DNA of 12,500 bases from Baffinella frigidus (taxonomy: Eukaryota > Cryptophyceae > Cryptomonadales > Baffinellaceae), in assembly GCA_026770585.1 (NCBI GenBank), contig MU646420.1, positions 308,792 through 321,291 of the forward strand, given 5' to 3'. The notes below the pieces were generated by a model. The model ran no database searches, was not told the origin of the DNA, and saw only the letters and a list, made by a program, of their open reading frames with translations. This document shows positions 6,886 through 12,500 of this stretch, in pieces. Position 1 is the stretch's first letter. Each line of letters starts with the position of its first letter. Made by a program: the position numbers and the translations under genes.

Positions 6886-7079
6886 GTGTTGTTCTCCTCT
6901 GGCCATTGCTCGGCGCCTTGTGTGAGCGCTTCGGCCTCCCCGACATCGTCCCTTCACAGGAAGAGTCTCCAGAAATCTCCCCGCCTTCGACTGGAGGGGG
7001 AATTCATCTTGGACGTCTTCTTCTTTTTCTTCTTATTCTTGTTTATTACTCTCGATACAGGTCCCAGATAGGCTCTTGA
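6886..7079 (+). CDS. Possible last exon of an unknown, tail-anchored protein
   Basis: After an acceptor GGGTTGCAG (ending 6885), the frame starting at 6888 reads VVLLWPLLGALCERFGLPDI, then a Pro/Ser stretch, then a hydrophobic segment LGRLLLFLLILVYY followed by SRYRSQIGS and a stop at 7077. The first 20 codons end mostly in G or C, as in the other exons here. The hydrophobic segment near the C-terminus would fit a tail anchor. No upstream exon was identified (a MITE ends at 6838), and an alternative frame in the same stretch is also open. Treat it as a candidate only. Confidence 0.25.
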
Positions 7080-7478
7080 GCCTTGAGTTGAGTGATGCAA
7101 AAGTCTATGAGCCTTGGACGTGTTGGTTGCCGGATTGCCTCCTTATGAGGGGAGGTGCCCTGGGGTTCAGAGGCCAAAGGATTGAGGTTCAGGGGTCGGG
7201 TCCTTCAGGGCTTAGGTTTGGGGTTAGAACTCGATCACTCTCCTCAAAGAGTCAGAAATCAGAACCTAGCCAGGTTTTGGACCACGAAGGAGGGCTAGAT
7301 GTCTTAAACGGCCAGCCGCGTGCATGTGAGCACGTCCATCTAAGCGACTCAGTCAATTATTTCATTGCTTCCCTCCAAAAGTAAACATTCGCAGTGCCAA
7401 CCATAAAACTACCCTGGGTCGGTTTAAGGCATTTAGCCCTCCCGCGTAAAAAAACAGACATCAGAACCCGAGCTCTGT
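7080..7478. other. No gene recognised; faint telomere-like patch
   Basis: Around 7160-7225 there are scattered GGTTCAGG and TTTGGGGTT units, a strongly decayed telomere-type patch. An open frame at 7076-7384 runs through this patch and has no domain or compositional support. Confidence 0.4.
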
Positions 7479-7583
7479 TATCCCTTAAGTGCCCAGTAGG
7501 CTCATACGCCCTACGGTAGGGCCCTAGGACCTTCCTAGGACCTCGTGGCCGTCAAATTTGCCTACCTGGGCACTTAAGGGATA
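7479..7583. mobile_element. 105-bp MITE, copy 2 (TATCCCTTAAGTGCCCAG family)
   Basis: Same termini and exact same length as the copy at 5320-5424, in the same orientation, differing at about a dozen interior positions. The core is CCTACGGTAGGGCCCTAGG at 7510-7528. The flanks differ between the copies (GT/AT here, CG/CG there), showing independent insertion and not a segmental duplication. Confidence 0.88.
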
Positions 7584-7645
7584 ATATGGTCCACTAGGTA
7601 CGGTGTACTCACCGCCACAAGCGGCCAGAGATTGCTGATGCACAA

Positions 7646-8293
7646 ACCATGAACCCTAAACCCTAAACCCCAAACATTGAACCCTGAACCCTAAGCCCTG
7701 AACCCTGAACCCTAAACCCTAAAGCTTCATTCCTCAACCTTCAAACCTCAACCCTGAACAGTCAACCCTCAACCCTAAACCCTTAACCCCAAACCCGAAA
7801 ACCTGAGAGTCAAACAACAAAACCCACATAAAACCCACATCCGAAACTCTAAACTCTAGCCCTAAATTTGAAACCCAAAACCTTGAAGCCCAAACCTTGA
7901 AACCCTGAATCCTAAACTCTACCCAAAACCTGAAACTTTGAACCCTAAACCCCGATTTCTGAACCCTGAACCCTGAACCCTGAACCCTAAACCCTGAACC
8001 CTGAACCTTGAATTCTAGGGCCTAAACCCTAAAACCTAAACCCTAAACCCTAAACTCTAAACCCTAAACCCTAAACCCTGAACCCTGAATCCTTAACCCT
8101 GAAACCCAAAACCTCTAAACCCCGACCCCTGGCCCCTTACCCCTGAACCCTCAAACCCAACTTCTAAACCCTAAACCCTATCCTAAACCCTAAACCCTAA
8201 ACCAAAAACCGCAAACCTTGAACTCTCAACCCTACACCCTAAACACTAAACCCCTAAACCCTCAAACTTAAACCCTAAACCCTATACCCTAAC
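7646..8293 (-). repeat. ~650-bp degenerate CCCTAAA/CCCTGAA tract
   Basis: This is the longest telomere-type tract in the window: mixed CCCTAAA, CCCTGAA, CCTTGAA and CCTCAAA units with frequent point changes and register shifts, C-rich on the plus strand. It is interstitial, since non-repeat DNA and genes continue on both sides. Confidence 0.92.
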
Positions 8294-8313
8294 TGATTAC
8301 TGAAGAGTTAGTG

Positions 8314-8351
8314 AGTTAGAGAAAGAGAGAGAGAGAGAGATAGAGAGAGAG
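8314..8351. repeat. GA microsatellite
   Basis: GAGAGA dinucleotides, interrupted by AAA and TA, lie immediately after the telomere-type tract. Confidence 0.9.
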
Positions 8352-8632
8352 CCATAAGCTGCACAGTAAATCAAACGCGCCTGGCTGCAGCCCGCAAAAT
8401 GAGAGGACAGCAGTTATGGCGACAAGTGGACCCTACTAAGTGGACCGCACGCACTAAGCGGACCACTCTCATAAAGCACGCAAGATACACGCGCTGAACA
8501 CACCCGCAGGACTTGACTTATGACTCTGGCTGGCAGGGCAGTTGACTTAGGGCAAAACATTATTGGCAGTGAATTGCCGTGACCCCTCTCGGTCAAACAG
8601 AGAGCAAAGGACACGAAACTCCCTCCTCATAG
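8352..8632. other. No gene recognised; short AAGTGGACC direct repeats
   Basis: AAGTGGACC, AAGTGGACC and AAGCGGACC occur at about 8424, 8438 and 8456. TTGACTTA occurs twice (8515 and 8541). A small open frame on the minus strand has no support. Confidence 0.4.
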
Positions 8633-9236
8633 CCACACAGCGGGCTACGAAGGGATTTTTGGGCAGGAAATGCCCGAGTTTCCGTTACCTTATCCGTAGG
8701 AACCCCCCCTATGTCCCTACGGGTTACCTACTGTACAGTCCTAGGTCTTATCGCTCAGGGGTTGTTCAAAATCCCTTCGAAGTCCGCTGTGTGGATTGGA
8801 GAGTACACATGTATTAAAGTACAAAGCGACCAGGCACTCCCAGTTGGCGCCTGGCTACTTACGACCACTAGGTCGACCTCGCCAGCGGTCCACAATCACA
8901 AGCCTGTTACCGAGGACGACATCATAAGCCGATTACCGAGGCTTGAGTCCTGATACGGAACGGCCAAGTGTCCGGCTATGGTGGGGTTGGATCAATCTTA
9001 AAGGTCCTGAAGATAGAGGTCGACATCACAAGACGGTTGCCAATGCCGACACTCTCCGCATCTTCCTGCGGAACGTCTCGCGCACAACCCACACAGCGGA
9101 CTTCGAAGACATTTTGAATAACCCCTAAGCGATAAGACCTAGGACCCTACGGTAGGCAACCCGTAGGGACATAGGAGGGTCCCTACGGATAAGGTAACGG
9201 AAATTCGGCCCAAAATGGGCCGAAAATCCCTGTGGC
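8633..9236. mobile_element. Composite element: two inverted MITE copies flanking 294 bp
   Basis: The segment 8652-8794 pairs with 9089-9231, both 143 nt, sharing blocks such as TTTCCGTTACCTTATCCGTA, CTATGTCCCTACGGGTT and GTCCTAGGTCTTATCGCT. Each arm is itself a MITE: the left one has 27-bp terminal repeats CCACACAGCGG...GGGATTTT (8633-8659 and 8768-8794, 25 of 27 matching), and the right one (9089-9236) has a shortened outer end. Cores lie at 8727-8745 and, reversed, at 9138-9156. The middle (8795-9088) encodes nothing recognisable. Confidence 0.8.
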
Positions 9237-9382
9237 CCCACACGAGAATGCAAGAGGGGCCTATTTAAAACAAGATAATTTTGTATGTAGCATTTGTGTA
9301 GTAATTGTCATTGCCCTTGGAGCCATTGTAGCCCTGGTTAGGCCGGTTACAAGGTTGGAATTCCTTCTCCTGGTACAAAGTG

Positions 9383-9387
9383 TTACA
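9383..9387 (-). promoter_or_regulatory. TGTAA poly(A)-signal-like motif downstream of the helical-protein gene
   Basis: TGTAA on the minus strand lies about 50 nt after the stop codon at 9436. TGTAA is the usual poly(A) signal of chlorophyte green algae. A 5-mer is weak evidence alone, but the position fits. Confidence 0.4.
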
Positions 9388-9435
9388 TAGACCCCTCTAG
9401 CATTCTCGAGTGGCCCGCTGTGTGGCCTGGGGAGC

Positions 9436-10612
9436 TCAGACCGACAGCCTCCTTCCGAACCACGCCCCGGTTCCGGAGGACACCGATCTGAAGGACCTGA
9501 AGGATCCGAACCATCCGGAGGCGGACGAGCGTGCAGACGACCCCCCATCGCTCGTGTAAATGAAGAGTTCTGTCTGAATCGGCGGCGGATTTTTGCGGGA
9601 GGGCTTGGAGAAGGCCCTGGGGTGCCTCGGAGGCGCGCTGTCCGTGATGACGTCGACGTCGCCCGATGCGAACGAGGCGTCATTGCTGGTGGCGGTCGGG
9701 GTCGATGCGAAGGAAGCGTCATTGCTGGTGGCGGTCGATGCTAACGACGCGACATTGCTGGCGGCGGCCACCACCTCCACGTCCAAGGCGTCCGTCGTCT
9801 GCTTGACGCGGAAGATCTTGGACAAGGCCGGGGGGCGGCTCGGTGGCGGTGCGAACGAATCCTGTTTATTGGCGGCCGGTGCCATCGCCCCACTCTCGGC
9901 GTCCGCCTCGAGCGCGCCGTGAAGAGACGACACCATCTGTGCGGAGAAGGGAAGGTTCAGCTGTTGGAGCATGATTGAACATGGGACCATAGTACGGCAG
10001 CTCGAGCGAGCAGCCGCAAACGTTTCGGTGGGCACCGCACGTTCCCACATCATTTGCGGGTTCAAGGCCGGAAGCTGTGGAAATGAGTGTGGGGAGGGCT
10101 GGACCTGGCTCAACCGTTTGACACGTTCCTTCTCCTCCATCCACTCTGCGATCTGTGCGGAGGTGGACCGGGTCAGTTGGACGTAGGGCCCACAGCAGCT
10201 GCGGCAGGGTGCCTCTCAGGGAAGCCGGTGGAGAGGAGTGTGGGGAAGGCTGGACCTTATTCAACAGTTCGACAGAGCGTTCGCCCCCCGAGGACGCGAC
10301 CTTGCGCAAAACCTTGTTCGCCGGGTGTTCTTCAGCCTGAACGCGCTGATTCATTGCGTTGAGGAGCTCCACCAACTCCCGCTTCTCGCGAAACAGACCC
10401 GCAGTCACCCCCCTCACCATCCCCACGCACTCGTCCGTGTCGCACACCACTGCGCACAAGTATTTCTGAGAGCTCTGACAGAACCAGCTGGTTACCTCAG
10501 GCTGGGGCTCTGACACAAACTGCGAAACCAAGGTCGGCTCTATCGGACCTCGGGAGCTAATTTTAGGCCCTATTTTTAAGGTTCCTTTTGATAGACCGTC
10601 ATCAGTAGCCAT
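9436..10612 (-). CDS. Unrecognised protein with predicted helical/coiled-coil region, three exons
   Basis: Exon A 10612-10256 (119 codons from MATDDGLSKG), exon B 10152-10105 (16 codons, IAEWMEEKERVKRLSQ) and exon C 9936-9436 (166 codons plus stop) give about 301 residues. Borders are AAG|GTCCAG...CCGCACAG|ATC and CAG|GTCCAG...CCGCACAG|ATG, all phase 0. The 103-nt first intron shifts frame if kept; the 168-nt second could be retained without a stop. Residues about 72-92 (GLFREKRELVELLNAMNQRV) and 110-150 look like amphipathic helices, and splicing joins them into one continuous charged helix across exons A-B-C. Cys-containing residues 44-62 are of unknown meaning. Exon C is Ser/Ala-rich with two copies of TATSNDASFAS and ends GRRLSV, a possible basophilic kinase site. 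ATG 10612 is preferred over 10648 because the extra 12 residues fall in a duplicated GACGGTCTATC. Family and function unknown. Confidence 0.62.
9665..9769 (-). repeat. Three-copy 33/39-bp coding repeat in exon C
   Basis: Units 9665-9703 (39 bp), 9704-9736 (33 bp) and 9737-9769 (33 bp) each hold GATGC(G/T)AA...TTGCTGG(T/C)GGCGG. Unit lengths are multiples of three, so copy number can change without breaking the frame. On the gene strand they encode TATSNDASFAS-type repeats. The opposite strand is also open, but splicing favours the minus strand. Confidence 0.85.
10072..10289 (-). repeat. Duplicated exon-end/intron-start unit (two ~54-bp copies)
   Basis: Positions 10085-10138 and 10236-10289 are related in direct orientation, with weaker similarity reaching back to about 10072 and 10221. 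Each copy covers the last ~11 codons of an exon (EKERVKRLSQ versus GERSVELLNK), the donor GTCCAG and the first ~20 intron bases. Both following introns end CTCCGCACAG|AT. Exon B therefore probably arose by duplicating an exon with its splice sites. Confidence 0.72.
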
Positions 10613-11256
10613 TACCGGTAGATAGACCGTCAAGGAGGTCAGATACAAGGCGAGGCAATTTTGGGTTCAGATGCACATTCTTTACTACACGTCAATACTG
10701 GCCTCCCCGATTCCCAGGTCACGAGGCTCGTCCTTTGATTCGACATGACAGATACTGCCAGTGTCACGTGGTGGTTTGGTCACGCGAAAAACCAAACGAA
10801 TCGTCACTCTCCGCTACGAGATGGACGTGACCCACAACGTGACATTCTCTACGTGTTATAATCTCTTTACTACAGTCACGTGCGCTTCGCGCACGAGTCA
10901 AGTTTTCCCCGGTTTCCCTTCTCGTGATCTTCTCGTGACCCCTGGAAACACTCACATTCACAAGCATGACCGTGCAGACGACACGGGAATGGCCAAGGGG
11001 TATTTTTAGCAAAAAATAATGGCCCGGAGTCATTTTGTGACCCTCGAAAACCCCCCGGACAGTCAGTTTGCCTGCTCTGTCTCAAAGCAGGGATTGGCTT
11101 TGGGACCAGGCAGGGGTAGTTTTTTTTTGCTGCGGCGACAGAGGCCACGTGATAGACTGGAGGTCTCAAATTGGGACCTCCAGTCCGCGAAAAAGGTTTA
11201 GAACCACCCTCGCTTTGCGACACGCTCCCTCCGAAACATTGCCTCCCAGCCGCAAC
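10613..11256. promoter_or_regulatory. Divergent intergenic region with CACGTG boxes and hairpins
   Basis: The start codons of the two flanking genes face away from each other across 644 bp. CACGTG, the G-box/E-box palindrome bound by bHLH and bZIP factors, occurs at 10765-10770, 10877-10882 and 11146-11151. The 10-mer CTTCTCGTGA occurs twice at 10918-10927 and 10929-10938. Hairpins lie at 10879-10895 (CGTGCGC stem) and 11155-11185 (perfect 11-bp stem GACTGGAGGTC, 9-nt loop). TTTACTACA occurs at 10681 and 10867. No clear TATA box is seen. A shared promoter is inferred from layout. Confidence 0.45.
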
Positions 11257-12054
11257 ATGTCCCCGTCAACGCCAACCCAAGCCCTGCGGAACAACACCCA
11301 CCAGCCCCTCCGCCGCCTGTCCGTTGTGTGTGGCCCGAGCGGCGATTTCAAGAGTTCAACCTGTGACTCGCCCACGAGCACGCCGTCGCCGCCGACCTTC
11401 GCTGGCTCTCCCATCCTGTCTTCCGTGAAGAACCCCGCCAAACTTCCTTCCCTCCGCCAGCGCCGTAGGGCCACGACTGACGTGACGGACGCCAACTTCA
11501 AGGCGCACCGCCACCGGGACGGGCAGTGCCTTGCACACCCCTCGGTCCGGGGCTGTGCCTGCGAGAAGGTCCAGCAAGCGACCCTGGGGCAGACCGAGGC
11601 GTGGCAGGTCATGGCTCTCCGCTTCAAAGTGGTGCATTGTTCCAGGTTCGGCGAAACACGCCCCACCCTCCTCGCCCCCGTCGCCACCGACGCCAGCACC
11701 AAAGCCAAGCTCGAGCGCACGCAGAGCGACCCCCTCACCCAGCGCACGTCCGTCTTCGCCTCCTCCTCCCCCGGCGCCAACGCCCCGCTCAAGCGTCAGG
11801 GAAGCGACCCTCTCCTCCGCCGTGTGGAGGATCTCCGGGAGAGGGAGCGCCACGGGGCCAAGAGCATCGAGAAGGTCCTCTCGCACCTCCCCGCGAGGAG
11901 CACCGGCTCTACCGTGCTCGCGGTGCCGTCGCGCGTCGCACAACGTCGCGCGTCGTGCCGCACGGGCGTGAGCACTCCGGCTGCCGTTGTGCGACGGGGC
12001 ACGACACCCTCCACAGGGCCCTGCCGTCTGTATCATAGGCAATGGGTAAACTAG
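11257..12054 (+). CDS. Basic Ser/Pro-rich, mostly disordered protein of unknown function
   Basis: The open frame of 265 codons begins MSPSTPTQAL at ATG 11257; the frame is also open upstream to 11068, but that part holds a promoter hairpin and has poor composition, so the later ATG is preferred. It is rich in Ser, Pro, Thr and Arg. RRLS at residues 19-22 is a possible basophilic kinase site. RTQSDP (154-159) and RQGSDP (180-185) fit the R-x-x-S-x-P form of 14-3-3 mode-1 sites, although that needs phosphorylation. A charged helix spans about 188-211 (VEDLRERERHGAKSIEKVLS). There is no enzyme motif. The middle segment AWQVMALRFKVVHCSRF (115-131) is the only hydrophobic-leaning part. A short intron near the end (donor GTGAGC 11969) cannot be ruled out. 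Confidence 0.5.
   Translation: MSPSTPTQALRNNTHQPLRRLSVVCGPSGDFKSSTCDSPTSTPSPPTFAGSPILSSVKNPAKLPSLRQRRRATTDVTDANFKAHRHRDGQCLAHPSVRGCACEKVQQATLGQTEAWQVMALRFKVVHCSRFGETRPTLLAPVATDASTKAKLERTQSDPLTQRTSVFASSSPGANAPLKRQGSDPLLRRVEDLRERERHGAKSIEKVLSHLPARSTGSTVLAVPSRVAQRRASCRTGVSTPAAVVRRGTTPSTGPCRLYHRQWVN
11935..12005. repeat. Nested inverted repeat in the 3' part of the Ser/Pro-rich gene
   Basis: GTCGCACAACG (11935-11945) pairs with 11985-11995, and GTCGTGCC (11952-11959) pairs with 11998-12005. The pairs interleave, so only one can form at a time. This overlaps the last coding bases. Confidence 0.7.
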
Positions 12055-12235
12055 CCTCCGTGGGGGAGGACGTATTGCTGGGGGTAAACGCGTAGGAGTG
12101 GCATACAGTAGGCCTATCTCGGGGCAGGTAGGCCCGCTTCGGGATGGACATGGAGTTGAGTGATATCTCCCGGAGTCGGGGGCGGACGTGTCAAAAGGAG
12201 AGGAAGGATTTGAAACGTCAGTAAAGAAAACTTGT
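12055..12235. other. Downstream flank, no gene recognised
   Basis: The sequence after the stop has scattered TAGGCCTA-like palindromes near 12109 and 12128 but no coding or repeat structure that I can support. Confidence 0.4.
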
Positions 12236-12359
12236 CAGGGACCTCGCTTACAAGAAACGCCTACCCCTCCAGGACCACCGTCGGGCCTTAGGCATAGGCC
12301 TACTGTAGGGTTCTAAGTAAACTAAGGGGAGGCGGTTTCTGATGAGCGAGGTACCCCTG
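12236..12359. mobile_element. MITE of the CAGGGGTACCTCGCTCAT family, copy 2
   Basis: The left arm CAGGGACCTCGCTTACAAGAAAC pairs with the right arm, whose reverse complement is CAGGGGTACCTCGCTCATCA followed by GAAACC. The interior shares AGGACCACC and AGGCATAGGCC with the copy at 5876-6000 and has the core CCTACTGTAGGGTTCTAAG at 12299-12317. Non-coding. Confidence 0.82.
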
Positions 12360-12377
12360 TACTCGCAATGAAGGACG

Positions 12378-12439
12378 GGTCAGGCCCTTAGGGGGGTCCT
12401 ATGCTCTTAGGACTAACCCTATTGTAGGACCCTCTGACC
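12378..12439. repeat. Short imperfect inverted repeat
   Basis: GGTCAG...GGGTCCTA on the left pairs with TAGGACCC...CTGACC on the right with a 9-nt insertion in the left arm. The interior CCTATTGTAGGACCCT resembles the core shared by the other elements. Confidence 0.5.
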
Positions 12440-12500
12440 TTGCGTTTCCTATCTTCGAGCAACTCCTGTATCAATAAAGGTCTCTTGGTACATGGGGTTT

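Noticed and set aside
8563-9128. Small open frames within the composite inverted structure
   Set aside because: They run through repeat arms, are short, and no transposase or other domain is visible.
9593-9922. Plus-strand frame with DANEASLLVAV repeats
   Set aside because: It is the complement of the repeated region in exon C. Splice junctions with agreeing phases support the minus strand.
11166-12042. Long minus-strand frames opposite the Ser/Pro-rich gene
   Set aside because: High GC makes all frames open here. The plus frame has the clearer start, kinase-type motifs and helix, but the choice is not certain.
12470-12480. AATAAA as an animal-type poly(A) signal
   Set aside because: No transcript end can be tied to it, and the other clue (TGTAA after the gene at 9436) suggests a green-algal signal.
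1-12500. CRISPR array, prophage or bacterial operon
   Set aside because: Direct repeats are heptamers or 12-mers without unique spacers, and genes are spliced.

Overview
The window looks like nuclear DNA of a eukaryotic alga, most likely in the green lineage. It has GC-rich exons broken by introns with GT-AG borders, one possible GC-AG intron, large tracts of degenerate plant/algal-type telomere repeat (TTTAGGG and its variants TTCAGGG and TTTGGGG) lying inside introns and between genes, a cystatin resembling plant cystatins, a TGTAA motif placed where chlorophytes have their poly(A) signal, and many short inverted-repeat elements. I suspect a prasinophyte with a repeat-inflated genome (Cymbomonas-like), but that species guess is only inference. 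No bacterial operon, rRNA, tRNA or CRISPR array was seen.

Layout. Positions 1-2297 hold a minus-strand cystatin gene: exon 1 at 1926-2297, exon 2 at 1448-1497, exon 3 at 1088-1175, and a likely last exon at 252-401. Its introns are filled with telomere-like and TTTGGTG repeats. Positions about 2488-5639 hold a plus-strand PDZ-domain gene whose 2.3-kb last intron contains two inverted-repeat elements, telomere-like tracts and a partial duplication of the preceding exon end. Positions 5640-9240 are mostly repeats: tandem 12-mers, at least seven inverted-repeat (MITE-like) elements, a ~650-bp CCCTAAA-type tract, a GA microsatellite and a composite inverted structure. Only one weak exon candidate lies there (6886-7079). 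Positions 9436-10612 hold a minus-strand three-exon gene for an unrecognised protein with predicted helical segments and a Ser/Ala-rich repeat. A ~640-bp divergent intergenic region (10613-11256) separates it from a plus-strand gene for a basic, Ser/Pro-rich, mostly disordered protein (11257-12054). The window ends in more inverted-repeat elements.

The genes do not form an obvious pathway. The strongest observations are structural. The cystatin QVVSG inhibitory motif is restored exactly when an intron made largely of telomere-like repeat is removed. Several inverted-repeat families with different termini carry the same 19-bp palindromic core. Two copies of one such element flank a 294-bp segment in opposite orientation. 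No complete new biological system can be claimed from sequence alone.
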